From contig NZ_CP095073.1 of assembly GCF_022919095.1 (NCBI RefSeq), forward strand, positions 3,224,001-3,288,000: a DNA stretch of 64,000 nt, in the 5' to 3' direction. Positions 8,146 through 17,849 of the stretch are shown here, one piece after another. The first letter of the stretch is position 1; every line of letters starts with the position of its first letter. The notes beneath the pieces were generated by a model. That model was not told the origin of the DNA and searched no databases. It saw only the letters and a program-made list of their open reading frames with translations. The position numbers and the translations under genes are program-made. Source of the stretch: Halobacillus salinarum. Lineage in GTDB: Bacteria > Bacillota > Bacilli > Bacillales > Halobacillaceae.

Positions 8146-8967
8146 GTGACCACGACTTTATATGATACTTCAAGGGGGATTGTGGAATATACATACCTGG
8201 GAAGCGGACCCGCTATCCTGCTTTTGAAAGGTGGCCATTCCACAAGGAACACGGATTTATCTCACAATAGTCTTGTCTACGAAGGGTACTCCTTATTAAC
8301 CATTTCCAGGCCCGGATATGACTACACGGAAGTTTCAACAGGCAGAACCCCTGAGGAATTTGCGAAGACCATCATTGAAGTCTTAGATCATTTATCTATA
8401 GCCAAAGCTGCCGTAATTGCAATTGCAGGCGCTGGTCCAACAGGCCTGGCATTGGCGTCAGCCTATCCATCCAGAGTCACGAAACTAGTTATGGAGGCCG
8501 CCTGTATATCCTCCGGAAAGGATGGTGGACAGCGAGGAAAGTGGCTGTTCAGTACGGCTGATAGAGTCGTTTGGGTGAGCATTAAAGCCATGCTCAAATT
8601 CTTCCCTGAGATTATTATGAAACAGAAGTTGACTGAACTCACTACAGAAAACGCTGATGAATTTTTTGAACGCTTATCTCCTAATGACCGTCACTTTGTT
8701 TATAATATGTTAGCTACTTCTCAGTCCCGAAAAGAATATAAAGAGGACAGTAACAGCAGCATCCTGGACCTTGAGAAGGTTCATGTACCTGTTCTCGGAA
8801 TGTATTCATCAAAAGACAAAACAGTAGAGTTTTCCAATGCCCTGTTATTAAAGTCTCACGCTCCAAATTGCGAACTTTACGAAGTTAATGCAGACAGCCA
8901 CCTTATCTGGATTGGCAAAGATGCCCGCCAGGTTTGGGAGAAACGCTTGCAATTCTTGAGTCATTGA
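8146..8967 (+). CDS. Alpha/beta hydrolase-fold protein lacking the nucleophile serine
   Basis: 273 residues with alpha/beta hydrolase features: strand-loop ILLLKGGHS near 25, SRPGYDYT near 54, Asp in SSKDKTVEF near 225, and His in ADSHLIWIG near 249. At the nucleophile elbow, where relatives read GxSxGGPT, this protein reads IAIAGAGPTG (residues 91-100), so the expected Ser is Ala94. It may be a non-catalytic homologue or use another residue. Start is GTG at 8146, after AAGGGATG. Followed within 20 bases by the next gene; likely one operon. Confidence 0.75.
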   Translation: MTTTLYDTSRGIVEYTYLGSGPAILLLKGGHSTRNTDLSHNSLVYEGYSLLTISRPGYDYTEVSTGRTPEEFAKTIIEVLDHLSIAKAAVIAIAGAGPTGLALASAYPSRVTKLVMEAACISSGKDGGQRGKWLFSTADRVVWVSIKAMLKFFPEIIMKQKLTELTTENADEFFERLSPNDRHFVYNMLATSQSRKEYKEDSNSSILDLEKVHVPVLGMYSSKDKTVEFSNALLLKSHAPNCELYEVNADSHLIWIGKDARQVWEKRLQFLSH

Positions 8968-8986
8968 ATAAGTGAGGAGGATCAAA

Positions 8987-9847
8987 TTGGAAGATGTTAA
9001 GATCACAAATAATTTGGAACAATTCCTAAGGTTCTATGACAAAGCTACAATCGAATGTGCATCATCAGACCGCCGCTTTCAACTTTGGAAAAAATACTAT
9101 GGGTTTGCGAGCGTCCCTCCAGGCGATATTGGCGAACAGCTCGTTAAAGAAATGCTTGATTACGCCTGGGATAAATATTCTTTGGTTTACGATCGAATTA
9201 AGTATTGGGAACCGGATTTTTTACGAATCCATGAACTGACACTGCTCGTTAAAGAAAAGCTTCACTATTCGGCATTTCTTAATATTGAAATCCTATTTTT
9301 TGTAGGAACTTTTGAATCAGAACCTTTTATTAAGAGAAATGAGGATCAATCTCTTTCTATCTGCTTCCCCGTTGAATCAGATTGGAGCGATTTCCGATTA
9401 TCCCAGGAAATTGCCAATGCTGTGCATTGCTTGAAATCAGGATTATCACCGAATTATGGACGTACGCTCGCCCAAGTCATTTTCCAGGAGGGAATCGCTC
9501 TTCACACGACTCAGCAGGTAATGACTGTCGATGCGGATCGAGATACTGAACTTCTCTGGGGCCATGATAAATGCAGCCAGGAACCAAATAGAATTATGAT
9601 GAATTTAATTCCATACTTAAGCAGAAGTGATTATGAAGCTATTTATTCCTTTACTAAAGGAACCGGAGCTTCAGGTTATGAGCGCGAAGCTAATTTTACT
9701 GGATGGCTGCTCGTCAAACACCTTCTCAATAAAGGCTATCGACTAGAAGAGTTAGCCAGTATTCCGCAAAAAGGCATCAATAAATTTGTGGAACAATCTC
9801 TATTTTCACTTCTGGATCATGCTTTTCTTATTCAGGCTCAAGAATAA
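8987..9847 (+). CDS. Hypothetical protein, about 286 residues
   Basis: Not recognised. Mostly alpha-helical by composition, no signal peptide or membrane segment. Residues around 170 (VIFQEGIALHTTQQV) recall the helix of gluzincin-like or DUF2268-type proteins but without an HExxH motif, so catalysis cannot be claimed. The start is taken as TTG at 8987, six bases after GAGGAGG; an in-frame GTG 15 bases earlier lies inside that ribosome site. Directly downstream of the hydrolase-fold gene and probably co-transcribed. Confidence 0.65.
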   Translation: MEDVKITNNLEQFLRFYDKATIECASSDRRFQLWKKYYGFASVPPGDIGEQLVKEMLDYAWDKYSLVYDRIKYWEPDFLRIHELTLLVKEKLHYSAFLNIEILFFVGTFESEPFIKRNEDQSLSICFPVESDWSDFRLSQEIANAVHCLKSGLSPNYGRTLAQVIFQEGIALHTTQQVMTVDADRDTELLWGHDKCSQEPNRIMMNLIPYLSRSDYEAIYSFTKGTGASGYEREANFTGWLLVKHLLNKGYRLEELASIPQKGINKFVEQSLFSLLDHAFLIQAQE

Positions 9848-9870
9848 ATGTAATCTTTTTGCAGACAAAG

Positions 9871-10235
9871 CTATCTTTTTCTGTGCCTATCTGCTATACT
9901 TAGGTTAATTATTGTTGTTCGATAAGATTCATGGAAGAGAAAGATGGATCACAATGATGTCGTCTTGATTGAATTTAAAGAGCAGGAATAGTAATACAAT
10001 GTGGATCATTTATCCACGCAGGAGGTTTATGTACATGGTAGAAGGTACAGTAAAATGGTTTAATGCAGAAAAAGGTTTCGGTTTCATCGAAGTAGAAGGT
10101 CAAGACGACGTCTTCGTTCACTTCTCTGCTATTCAAGAAGAAGGTTTCAAATCTCTTGAAGAAGGTCAAGCAGTTACTTTCGAAATTCAAGAAGGTCAAC
10201 GTGGGCCACAAGCGGCTAACGTTCAAAAAAAATAA
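9871..10235 (+). repeat. Cold-shock gene duplication, copy 1
   Basis: Promoter region, about 130-base leader and coding region are nearly repeated at 10438-10799. The CTATCTTTTT element, TATACT box (9895-9900), leader blocks such as GTTGTTCGATAAGATTCATG and the last 60 leader bases are shared, as is almost all of the coding sequence. Confidence 0.85.
10035..10235 (+). CDS. Cold-shock protein, copy 1
   Basis: 66-residue CspA-type single-domain protein that binds single-stranded RNA/DNA. RNP1 (KGFGFIEV) and RNP2 (VFVHFSAI) motifs are present. ATG at 10035 follows AGGAGG. The long leader, about 130 bases, is typical for temperature-responsive csp mRNAs. Compared with copy 2 the protein has Ala instead of Val near residue 48 and one extra C-terminal Lys. 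Confidence 0.95.
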   Translation: MVEGTVKWFNAEKGFGFIEVEGQDDVFVHFSAIQEEGFKSLEEGQAVTFEIQEGQRGPQAANVQKK

Positions 10236-10244
10236 GTGAATTGA

Positions 10245-10272
10245 AAAGCTCCCTGTGATGGGAGCTTTTTTA
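10245..10272 (+). terminator. Terminator of cold-shock gene 1
   Basis: AAAGCTCCC, loop TGTGAT, GGGAGCTTTTTT. Confidence 0.9.
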
Positions 10273-10437
10273 TTTACTCATTTACTCGATGTTCCATTTG
10301 GTACTGACACGTATTTTTTGAAGATGGACGATAAATAATCGAGCACTTATTCTGTCCTCTTCTATCACATCGTTCGGAGTAAAATCATCCCCTTCATTAC
10401 AATTTTCTTACAAAATCGTTCTTCTTACAGGAATGGC
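10273..10437. other. Intergenic region between cold-shock copies
   Basis: No gene, RNA motif or repeat was seen here. It separates the terminator of copy 1 from the duplicated promoter region of copy 2. Confidence 0.5.
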
Positions 10438-10799
10438 CTATCTTTTTAATAAACAATCTGTTATACTTAATTTAATTATTGTTGTTCGATAAGATTCATG
10501 GCAAGAGAGATGAATAAGAATGATTGTCGTCTTGATTGAATTTAAAGAGCAAGAATAGTAATACAATGTGGATCATTTATCCACGCAGGAGGTTTATGTA
10601 CATGGTAGAAGGTACAGTAAAATGGTTTAATGCAGAAAAAGGTTTCGGTTTCATCGAAGTAGAAGGTCAAGACGACGTCTTCGTTCACTTCTCTGCTATT
10701 CAAGAAGAAGGTTTCAAATCTCTTGAAGAAGGTCAAGTTGTAACTTTCGAAATTCAAGAAGGTCAACGCGGACCACAAGCAGCTAACGTTCAAAAATAA
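10438..10799 (+). repeat. Cold-shock gene duplication, copy 2
   Basis: Second copy of promoter (TATACT at 10462-10467), leader and coding region. The terminators differ between copies, so the duplicated block ends at or just before the stop codon. Confidence 0.85.
10602..10799 (+). CDS. Cold-shock protein, copy 2
   Basis: 65-residue CspA-type RNA chaperone, almost identical to the protein of 10035-10235, with intact RNP1 and RNP2 motifs. ATG at 10602 after AGGAGG with the same spacing as in copy 1. The identical last part of the leader suggests the same post-transcriptional control. Confidence 0.95.
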   Translation: MVEGTVKWFNAEKGFGFIEVEGQDDVFVHFSAIQEEGFKSLEEGQVVTFEIQEGQRGPQAANVQK

Positions 10800-10806
10800 T
10801 TGATTT

Positions 10807-10846
10807 AAAAAGACTCCTTTCTCATGAGAAAGGAGTCTTTTTTTAT
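10807..10846. terminator. Terminator of cold-shock gene 2
   Basis: AAAGACTCCTTTCTC, short loop, GAGAAAGGAGTCTTTTTTT. It also faces the convergent map gene. Confidence 0.9.
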
Positions 10847-10860
10847 GGGGAAATATGATG

Positions 10861-11619
10861 TTATTCTTCTTCATCCTGGGCTGTGAGTATGAGTGGACCA
10901 TCCTTTGTAATGGCAACTGTATGTTCATACTGAGCGGATAATGTACCATCGACGGTTCTTGCCGTCCAATTATTAGTATCCATTTTGCTTCCCCAGCTTC
11001 CAATATTAATCATTGGTTCAATCGTTACGACCATTCCCTCCTTAAGCCGGGCACCTTTACCAGCCTGCCCAAAGTGGGGAATATAAGGATCTTCATGGAT
11101 GGTTTCACCGATGCCATGACCTGTGAAATCCCTTACGACAGAATAGCCTTCACCTTCTGCAAAAGATTGGATGGCGTGCCCGATATCACCGATGCGATTC
11201 CCTGATACCGCCTGCTCAATTCCTTTATATAAAGAAGTTTTTGTTACTTCCATCAATTTTTTTGCTTCTTCACTAATGCTTCCAACTGCATGTGTCCAAG
11301 CAGAATCGGCTAAAGCACCATTTAAATTCACTACCATATCCACGGTGACAATGTCACCCTCTTTTAGTTTCTCATCCCTTGGAAAACCATGGCAGATTTC
11401 ATCGTTAATGGAAGCACAAGTGGTGTACTCATATCCCTGGTATCCTTTTTGTTCTCCTGTGGCACCTCTTTCAGCTAAATAGCCTTCTACAAACTTTTCA
11501 ATCTCCATCGTAGTGATTCCCGGCTTAATAAATGATCTCAATTCTTTATGAACGTTTGCCAGCAGCTTTCCTGCTTTATGCATTAATTCTATTTCACGTT
11601 CGCTTTTTCTCTTTATCAT
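10861..11619 (-). CDS. map: Methionine aminopeptidase type I
   Basis: Removes the initiator methionine from new proteins in the cytosol; 252 residues. Metal ligands are visible: Asp in GDIVTVDMV, Asp in ADSAWTHAV, His in GHGIGETIHEDP, Glu in TIEPM and Glu in QYEHTVAI. Not adjacent to secY/adk/infA, so this is the stand-alone second copy like B. subtilis YflG/MapB rather than the ribosomal-operon copy. Start set at ATG 11619 (MIKRKSERE), preceded by GAGAGGG; upstream in-frame codons lack a ribosome site. Confidence 0.92.
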   Translation of the reverse strand: MIKRKSEREIELMHKAGKLLANVHKELRSFIKPGITTMEIEKFVEGYLAERGATGEQKGYQGYEYTTCASINDEICHGFPRDEKLKEGDIVTVDMVVNLNGALADSAWTHAVGSISEEAKKLMEVTKTSLYKGIEQAVSGNRIGDIGHAIQSFAEGEGYSVVRDFTGHGIGETIHEDPYIPHFGQAGKGARLKEGMVVTIEPMINIGSWGSKMDTNNWTARTVDGTLSAQYEHTVAITKDGPLILTAQDEEE

Positions 11620-11717
11620 CTGTAAAAAAACCCTCTCTGTACTTGATATCATTAACATATATGCACGTATCCTATAGTATGATAACGAAAATTCCATTCT
11701 TCGACCAGTCAAAAGAA

Positions 11718-12272
11718 TTAAGATAATTGCTTAATCATTTGTGCAGGGTTGCCAGCAGTAAATGTATGTGAAGGAACATCTTTTGTAACCACGGAACCAG
11801 CCCCTATTACGACGTTATCACCGATGGTTACCCCTGGGTTAATAATAGCCCCTCCTCCGATCCAGACATCGTCTCCCATGATTATCGGTTTCCCCGCTTC
11901 TACACCACTCGCTCTAGTCTTCCTCTCCATTGGATGGGTTGCTGTATACAACTGTACGTTAGGGCCCAATAACGCTCTTTTTCCAATACGGATTTCACAC
12001 ACATCAAGGAAGACGCAATTGAAATTGGCAAAAAAACCATCTCCCACGTGAATATTATATCCGTAATCACAATAGAACGGCGGTTCAATGAAAATATCTC
12101 CGTCAATTGTACCAAATAAATCCGAAATTAACTGCTCACGAAAATGGGACTCTGTACTTTTAGAACGGTTAAGAGAATCCACCAATTTTCTTGCCCGTGC
12201 CCGCTCATTTAACAGCTCAGGATCCCATGATTGGTAAAGCATTCCTTTAAGCATTTTCTCTTTTTCAGTCAT
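11718..12272 (-). CDS. maa: Maltose O-acetyltransferase-like hexapeptide acyltransferase
   Basis: About 184 residues, acetyl-CoA sugar O-acetyltransferase of the left-handed beta-helix (hexapeptide) family. N-terminal Mac domain (MLKGMLYQSWDPEL) then hexapeptide turns with the catalytic His in TATHPMERKTRA near 115 and the usual tail DVPSHTFTAGNPAQMIK. Start ATG at 12272 six bases after GGGGTG. Single gene, divergent from the next acetyltransferase. Confidence 0.9.
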   Translation of the reverse strand: MTEKEKMLKGMLYQSWDPELLNERARARKLVDSLNRSKSTESHFREQLISDLFGTIDGDIFIEPPFYCDYGYNIHVGDGFFANFNCVFLDVCEIRIGKRALLGPNVQLYTATHPMERKTRASGVEAGKPIIMGDDVWIGGGAIINPGVTIGDNVVIGAGSVVTKDVPSHTFTAGNPAQMIKQLS

Positions 12273-12350
12273 CTCAGCACCCCGCAAAATTATTCTTTAC
12301 TTTACTATACCTTTTCGCTAGTCTAAGAACAATAAAGGAGGGAAACTCAC

Positions 12351-12851
12351 ATGATTGCGAGAACACTCACTAAACTAGATGCCCAAAAGTGTTATGAATT
12401 ACGCTTAGAAGCATTATTCACAAATCCTGATGCCTTTATCACTACTTATGAGCAGGAAAAGTCACGTTCAAACCCCATCCAGACATATGAAGAACGGCTT
12501 GAATCTGAATTGACACGAACCTTTGGTGTGTTTGAAGGAGAAATTCTTACAGGGGTCGTCACCTTGGTTAAAGAGACTCACCCTAAATTTGCTCATAAAG
12601 CTATGATCGTAGGGATGTATGTCAGTCCCCAGCAGAGGATGCACGGAGCTGGAGCAAAATTAATGGAAACCGCTATGCACTATGCACGCACCCAAAACAT
12701 CGAAATCATTCAACTATCAGTTGTAAGTGAAAACGCGGCCGCAAAAGCTTTGTATAAAAGAATGGGTTTTGAAGAATACGGACTTGAAAAAAAAGCCATT
12801 AAACTTAAGGAGCGTTACTTGGACGAAATACATATGTATAAATTTTTATAG
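12351..12851 (+). CDS. GNAT family N-acetyltransferase
   Basis: 166 residues; acetyl-CoA site MYVSPQQRMHGAGAKLM near 85 and NAAAKALYKRMGFEEYG near 130 complete the GNAT core. ATG follows AAAGGAGGG. Substrate unknown. Different subgroup from the two WKSTYK-type paralogues in this window. Confidence 0.85.
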   Translation: MIARTLTKLDAQKCYELRLEALFTNPDAFITTYEQEKSRSNPIQTYEERLESELTRTFGVFEGEILTGVVTLVKETHPKFAHKAMIVGMYVSPQQRMHGAGAKLMETAMHYARTQNIEIIQLSVVSENAAAKALYKRMGFEEYGLEKKAIKLKERYLDEIHMYKFL

Positions 12852-12923
12852 GATCTCTGAAACGTTTTTCTCCTTCTTTCCGTAGAATAAAATAAGGAAA
12901 TTAATTCCACAAGGAGGAAATTC

Positions 12924-13646
12924 ATGATCTCAATTAACAACATATCCAAAGAATTCCCAGGGAAAATAGCTGTAAGCAACTTAAGTCTTGACATTCCAGA
13001 TGGGAAAATTTTTGGTTTTCTTGGCCCAAATGGGGCTGGAAAGTCAACTACGATAAAAATGCTGACAGGGATACTGCCTATTGATAAAGGGACCATCACC
13101 TTTAATGGAGTGGACTTCTCAAAAAATCCACTGAAGGTAAAAAAACAAATGGGGTATGTTCCTGATCGATCGGATATCTTCCTGCGTTTAAAAGGAATCG
13201 AATATTTAAATTTCATCGGTGATATGTACGGAGTGCCTGCAGAGGAAAGGGAAACCAAAATCGAATACTTAACAAAGACCTTTGGGATTTATGATGCGCT
13301 TAAAGACCACATTCAAACATATTCTCATGGCATGAGACAGAAGATTGTCGTCTCGGGTGTCCTCCTACATGATCCGGATGTCTGGATTCTGGATGAACCA
13401 TTGACAGGATTAGATCCAAAATCCGCATACACATTAAAAGAAATGATGCGGGAACACGCAGAAAAAGGGAAAATCGTCTTTTTTTCAACGCATGTGCTTG
13501 AAGTCGTTGAACAAGTGTGCGATGAAGTAGCAATCATTAATCATGGAAGATTGCAATTTAAAGGAAATATGCCTGAGATGAAAAAACAATTTAAAGAAAA
13601 CGAGAATTTAGAGAAAATGTTTTTGGAGCTTACTCAGCATGGTTAA
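12924..13646 (+). CDS. ABC exporter ATP-binding protein
   Basis: 240-residue ATPase. Walker A GPNGAGKST near residue 36, signature YSHGMRQKI near 133, Walker B VWILDEP near 153 and switch His in FFSTHVL. It belongs to the ABC-2-type exporter ATPases. ATG follows AAGGAGG. Its end overlaps the permease gene by eight bases, so both form one coupled operon. Substrate unknown. Confidence 0.9.
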   Translation: MISINNISKEFPGKIAVSNLSLDIPDGKIFGFLGPNGAGKSTTIKMLTGILPIDKGTITFNGVDFSKNPLKVKKQMGYVPDRSDIFLRLKGIEYLNFIGDMYGVPAEERETKIEYLTKTFGIYDALKDHIQTYSHGMRQKIVVSGVLLHDPDVWILDEPLTGLDPKSAYTLKEMMREHAEKGKIVFFSTHVLEVVEQVCDEVAIINHGRLQFKGNMPEMKKQFKENENLEKMFLELTQHG

Positions 13647-15291
13647 AACGTGGAAACTTATCAAAACGATGGTTAAAATGCAATTTTCAATGGCGGGAAA
13701 GAGAGCAAGTGAAAAACTCGGTCTCTTTCTGGTAGTCCTCATCGGTCTTCCTATGGGAATTGCTTTACTTTATTTATTAAATGGAATGATTAGCAGCCTT
13801 TACAACGCACTTGCTCCATCCGGTAATGAAAATGTCGTATTAGCACTGTTATTTGTATTTATGAGTATGGTCTACATATTGGTAAGTTTTACCTCAATAT
13901 TAAGTTCTTTTTACTTTGCTGAAGATGTGGAGGCATTCATTGCCTTGCCGCTTCAACCTTACCAAATCATTGCCGGGAAGTCAGCTGTTCCTTTCATCCA
14001 ATTGTATGGAGTCAATACTGCGATCGTCCTTCCAAGTTTATTCATGTACGGAAACGCGAGCGGTTCCGAAGCAGCATACTACGTGTATGCTTTCATCGTA
14101 TGGCTTTTCCTTCCTGTGCTGCCTTTCGTCATTGCTGCCATCCTGCTCATGTTTTTTATGAGATTCGCGAATATTTCTAAAAACAAAGACCGTACGAAAG
14201 TTTTAGCAGGTATTTTTTCTTTTGTCTTTCTTATTGTCTTCAATGTAATCATTCGAATGAACATGGATGCTGGTAAAATGAGTGAGAATGTAGCTTCGAT
14301 GATTCACGAAAAAAATGGAATGCTTACTATGATTACTCAATTCTTTCCAAACGCCTATTTCGGCTCAATGGGGCTGTCTGAAGCTTCAAATTGGGTGGGA
14401 TTGATTCATTTGCTGATTTACGTATGTTTATCTATTGTATGTATTCTTATTTTTATGACGCTCGGCCAATCTTTGTACTTCAAAGGAGTGCTGGGGCTTT
14501 CCGGAGGAAGCAGACAAAAAAGCAAAGACCTATCCCTAAAAGGAGAAGGCAAACAGCGTCCGATCGTATTCGCTGCATTAATAAAGGAATTGAAGGTTAT
14601 TTTTCGGACCCCTACCTTCTTTACTCAAATTGTCATTCAAAGTCTTCTATTTCCGTTCTTCTTAATTGTGGTCTTTTTTATGGAATCCTCCAGTACCTTC
14701 AACCAATTGGGATCGATGGTAAGTAATTATGATGCAAAGTCACTGCTCCTCATAATGGTTGGTTTTACGAGCCTGGTAGTCGGGGTAAACCCTGCAGCTA
14801 TTACGTCCGTTTCCCGTGATGGAAAAAGCTGGTTCACTCATTTATATCTGCCTGTGTCTGCGGAAGCTATTATGTTCAGCAAAGTGTTAGCTGCTTTTTT
14901 ATTAAATGCACTTTCCATAGTGATTATCGGTGTCATTAGCTTAGTGATCTTTCATGTGCCATTTTATACGTGGGTCCTGTGGTTCATCCTTTCCCTCTTC
15001 ATCAGCCTTGCAACTAGTCTCCTCGGTACTGTAGTAGACTTGTATGATCCTAAATTGATGTGGACGGATGAAAGAGAAATATTTAAGGGCAGATTCATTG
15101 GCCTGATTGTGCTCGGTGTGGAAGGCATGACATTAGGTTTATCCCTTTTACTCTTATGGAATATAAGTGCAGTGAAAAGCCCTTCGTCAACGGCACTATT
15201 GCTGTTATTGGTGCTGCTTGCGATCTCAATGATATGCTTTAAGCTATTAAAAAAATTGACAAAGGAAAAATTCTTCAACTTGCTGCAGTAA
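13639..15291 (+). CDS. ABC exporter permease, large membrane protein
   Basis: 550 residues, about twelve hydrophobic segments in two halves with a charged linker near residue 290-310 (SGGSRQKSKDLSLKGEGK). This is the permease of the ATPase encoded just upstream. It resembles uncharacterised Firmicutes ABC-2-like exporters that look like fused half-permeases. No regulator or substrate gene is adjacent, so the exported compound is not predictable. Confidence 0.8.
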   Translation: MVKTWKLIKTMVKMQFSMAGKRASEKLGLFLVVLIGLPMGIALLYLLNGMISSLYNALAPSGNENVVLALLFVFMSMVYILVSFTSILSSFYFAEDVEAFIALPLQPYQIIAGKSAVPFIQLYGVNTAIVLPSLFMYGNASGSEAAYYVYAFIVWLFLPVLPFVIAAILLMFFMRFANISKNKDRTKVLAGIFSFVFLIVFNVIIRMNMDAGKMSENVASMIHEKNGMLTMITQFFPNAYFGSMGLSEASNWVGLIHLLIYVCLSIVCILIFMTLGQSLYFKGVLGLSGGSRQKSKDLSLKGEGKQRPIVFAALIKELKVIFRTPTFFTQIVIQSLLFPFFLIVVFFMESSSTFNQLGSMVSNYDAKSLLLIMVGFTSLVVGVNPAAITSVSRDGKSWFTHLYLPVSAEAIMFSKVLAAFLLNALSIVIIGVISLVIFHVPFYTWVLWFILSLFISLATSLLGTVVDLYDPKLMWTDEREIFKGRFIGLIVLGVEGMTLGLSLLLLWNISAVKSPSSTALLLLLVLLAISMICFKLLKKLTKEKFFNLLQ

Positions 15292-15336
15292 CTCTTTTCA
15301 TCAGATTCCATTTCTTTTTAATAAGAATCTAAACTA

Positions 15337-15382
15337 TAAAATGCCTGCAAAAGCTCCGTTATCCGGTGGTTTTGCAGGCATT
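15337..15382 (-). terminator. Terminator of universal stress gene
   Basis: ATGCCTGCAAAA at 15341-15352 pairs with TTTTGCAGGCAT at 15370-15381; T-rich continuation only on the - strand. Confidence 0.7.
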
Positions 15383-15439
15383 ACTACTCTCTTATTAACC
15401 CTCAATTGTGAAAAATCAGCCCAGGTCTTCCCTACTTCA

Positions 15440-15859
15440 CTATTTCACTATCATCACAGGACAATGAGCACGTTTGGCTACCTTATGACTGACACTTCCA
15501 AGTACCATTTCTTGAAGCGTATTTAAGCCTCTGCTTCCAATGATGACAATATCAAATTTTTCATCGTTGGCAAACTTAACTATGGAAGGTCCAGGATCTC
15601 CTCTTTGAATTTCCAATTTATAATCGAGTCCTTCCTGTTTAAAGACTTGTTCAACCGGTGCAAGACGTTCATGCCTTTTTCGTTGGATACTTTCCTTATT
15701 CCCTTCGTTTATGGCATCATATTTTGAACGATCTCCATCGACGACATACATAATGGTAATAAACGCTTCTTGCTGTAAACGGGCAAGTTCTGCCGCTTGT
15801 TCAGCCGTTCTTATCGAATGGTCCGATCCATCTGCCGCTACTAAAATACTCTTATACAT
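15440..15859 (-). CDS. Universal stress protein UspA family
   Basis: 139-residue cytosolic UspA-fold protein. Starts ILVAADGSDHS and ends with the ATP-binding pattern GSRGLNTLQEMVLGSVSHKVAKRAHCPVMIVK in the usual G-2x-G-9x-G-S/T order, so it should bind ATP. ATG after GGAGGGAAGGT. Divergent from the SulP gene, with a 245-base gap that holds no recognisable element beyond A/T-rich promoter-like sequence. Physiological trigger unknown. Confidence 0.9.
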   Translation of the reverse strand: MYKSILVAADGSDHSIRTAEQAAELARLQQEAFITIMYVVDGDRSKYDAINEGNKESIQRKRHERLAPVEQVFKQEGLDYKLEIQRGDPGPSIVKFANDEKFDIVIIGSRGLNTLQEMVLGSVSHKVAKRAHCPVMIVK

Positions 15860-16105
15860 ACCTTCCCTCCAAACTGCTTTTCATCCTTCTATCATGCTAT
15901 CATTCCATCTTGAAAAATAAAAATTCAGCCTACCGAACGATGAATACCTATATGAGAGAAAAAAGGAGAATTTTAAAGAATAAACTCAAAGCATACGCTT
16001 ACATGCGATTATGTTTTTTTATAGAAGGATGATATACTTTGTGTCGTTCTTGCCGTTTCGTGCTGTTCTGGACAGTACAACTATAAAATAGAAAGAGGTG
16101 CGGAT

Positions 16106-17578
16106 TTGAACACACAAACAATTAAACAACAATGGTTTGGAAACGTAAAAAACGATGTGCTCTCAGGGATGGTTGTAGCTATGGCACTTATACCTGAGGC
16201 AATCGCTTTCTCTATCATAGCTGGAGTCGACCCCATGGTAGGTTTGTACGCTTCCTTCTGTATCGCTGTAGTCATTTCTTTTATGGGCGGACGGCCAGCC
16301 ATGATTTCGGCTGCAACGGGTGCTATGGCTCTAGTTATGGTTACATTAGTGAAAGATTATGGGCTGCAATATTTATTGGCGGCCACCATTTTGACAGGGA
16401 TCCTGCAGTTTATTTTAGGCTCCTTACGAATTGGGCAGCTAATGAAATTTGTGCCAAGATCTGTCATGGTAGGGTTCGTCAATGCTCTTGCTATTCTTAT
16501 TTTCAGCGCCCAGCTTCCTCATTTCACTGGAGAAGGCTGGCAGATGTATGCTATGGTTGCTGGATCTTTAGCTATTATTTACATTCTTCCAAGATTTACA
16601 AAAGCAGTACCTTCTCCATTAATCGCTATTATTTTTATGACGATTTTAACAATGACAACAGGTGCCTCGTTAAAAACAGTGGGAGATATCGGAAACCTAT
16701 CAAGTACTCTTCCCCTCTTTTTAATTCCAGACCTCCCTTTGTCCTTTGAAACGTTGCAAATTATTTTCCCTGTTTCCTTGGCTTTGGCATTCGTTGGTCT
16801 TCTTGAATCCCTGCTCACGTCTCAAATCGTGGATGACATGACAGATACAATGAGCGATAAGAATAAAGAAGCGCGTGGACAGGGAATCGCTAATATTATT
16901 TCCGGATTTTTTGGAGGAATGGCTGGATGCGCAATGATCGGCCAGTCAGTCGTAAATGTGTCTTCAGGAGGCCGTGGAAGGTTATCGACTTTAGTCGCAG
17001 GAGTCTTTCTCATGATGCTGATCATCCTGTTTAATGACGTTCTTGTACAAATTCCAATGGGGGTTCTCGTCGGAGTCATGTTTATGGTTTCCATTAATAC
17101 CTTCGACTGGAGTTCGCTGACAAGGCTTCATAAAGTGCCGGTAACTGATTCGGTTGTAATGGTATCTACAGTAGCTACCGTTGTCACCACTCACGATTTA
17201 TCCAAAGGGGTTTTTGCTGGAGTTCTATTGAGTGCGGTGTTCTTTGTTGCAAAAATTTCAAAACTTCATATCGATAAAGAATGGGATAAAACCACTCGGA
17301 AAGTTAAATATATCGTTCGTGGTCAAGTATTTTTCGCTTCTATAGAAAGTTTAATGAATCAAATCGAATGTAACGAAGATATTGACCAGGTCGAAATTGA
17401 CTTTACACATGCACACGTCTGGGATGACTCGGCAGTTGCTGCAATTGAAAAACTATTACTAAAATTTCGTGAAAATAATACGGATGTAAAAATCGCAGGC
17501 TTAAACAAGGATAGTTCAAAACTCGTAACAAAGCTTGGCGTACACCATAAAGCCAATGCCTCATTTACCGACTATTAA
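16106..17578 (+). CDS. SulP family anion transporter with STAS domain
   Basis: 490 residues, SLC26/SulP family. About ten to twelve membrane segments cover residues 20-390, with the family start [25 protein letters not shown]. The C-terminal STAS domain (about 400-490) contains the [16 protein letters not shown] pattern. Substrate may be sulfate, bicarbonate or another anion. Start is TTG at 16106, six bases after AGAGGTG. Single gene with own terminator. Confidence 0.88.
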   Translation: MNTQTIKQQWFGNVKNDVLSGMVVAMALIPEAIAFSIIAGVDPMVGLYASFCIAVVISFMGGRPAMISAATGAMALVMVTLVKDYGLQYLLAATILTGILQFILGSLRIGQLMKFVPRSVMVGFVNALAILIFSAQLPHFTGEGWQMYAMVAGSLAIIYILPRFTKAVPSPLIAIIFMTILTMTTGASLKTVGDIGNLSSTLPLFLIPDLPLSFETLQIIFPVSLALAFVGLLESLLTSQIVDDMTDTMSDKNKEARGQGIANIISGFFGGMAGCAMIGQSVVNVSSGGRGRLSTLVAGVFLMMLIILFNDVLVQIPMGVLVGVMFMVSINTFDWSSLTRLHKVPVTDSVVMVSTVATVVTTHDLSKGVFAGVLLSAVFFVAKISKLHIDKEWDKTTRKVKYIVRGQVFFASIESLMNQIECNEDIDQVEIDFTHAHVWDDSAVAAIEKLLLKFRENNTDVKIAGLNKDSSKLVTKLGVHHKANASFTDY

Positions 17579-17583
17579 GTACG

Positions 17584-17613
17584 ATCGGCTTCTTTTAAGA
17601 AGCCGATTTTTTG
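17584..17613 (+). terminator. Terminator of SulP gene
   Basis: ATCGGCTTCTTTTAAGAAGCCGATTTTTTG type hairpin: ATCGGCTTCT, loop, AGAAGCCGAT, then TTTTTT. Confidence 0.9.
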
Positions 17614-17849
17614 TTTTCAGTTGCTTGCGGTTATAAAAAAGGACGCTTTATGTATAAAGTACACGGAAAAAATTCGCGCAGCCGTAGCAAAACTTGATCA
17701 AGAGAATTATTTGACCAAGCGGATCTTCAGCTCGCGCTCCAAATCGTCTTATCAATCGTATAAAAGAAGGCGGATTGGAAGATCTTTCAATTTGGCTTCT
17801 TTTTTTATGCATCAATCAAAAAGTTAGCAGTTCTTCAGTGCTCGTCATT
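17614..17849. other. Unassigned region ending in a second terminator
   Basis: No convincing gene. Reading frames here are short and shifted relative to each other, with no ribosome site. A terminator-like hairpin ends the stretch at 17764-17808, so a small RNA or a decayed small gene is possible. A weak -10-like TATAAA lies near 17652. Confidence 0.4.
17764..17808 (+). terminator. Terminator-like hairpin
   Basis: AAGAAG and ATTG pair with CAAT and CTTCTT around an interior loop, followed by TTTTTTT. It ends whatever transcript crosses 17614-17760. Confidence 0.5.

Noticed and set aside
17621-17827. Small ORF of 68 codons
   Set aside because: Weak TTG start, no ribosome site, low-complexity basic end, and ending inside a terminator-like hairpin.
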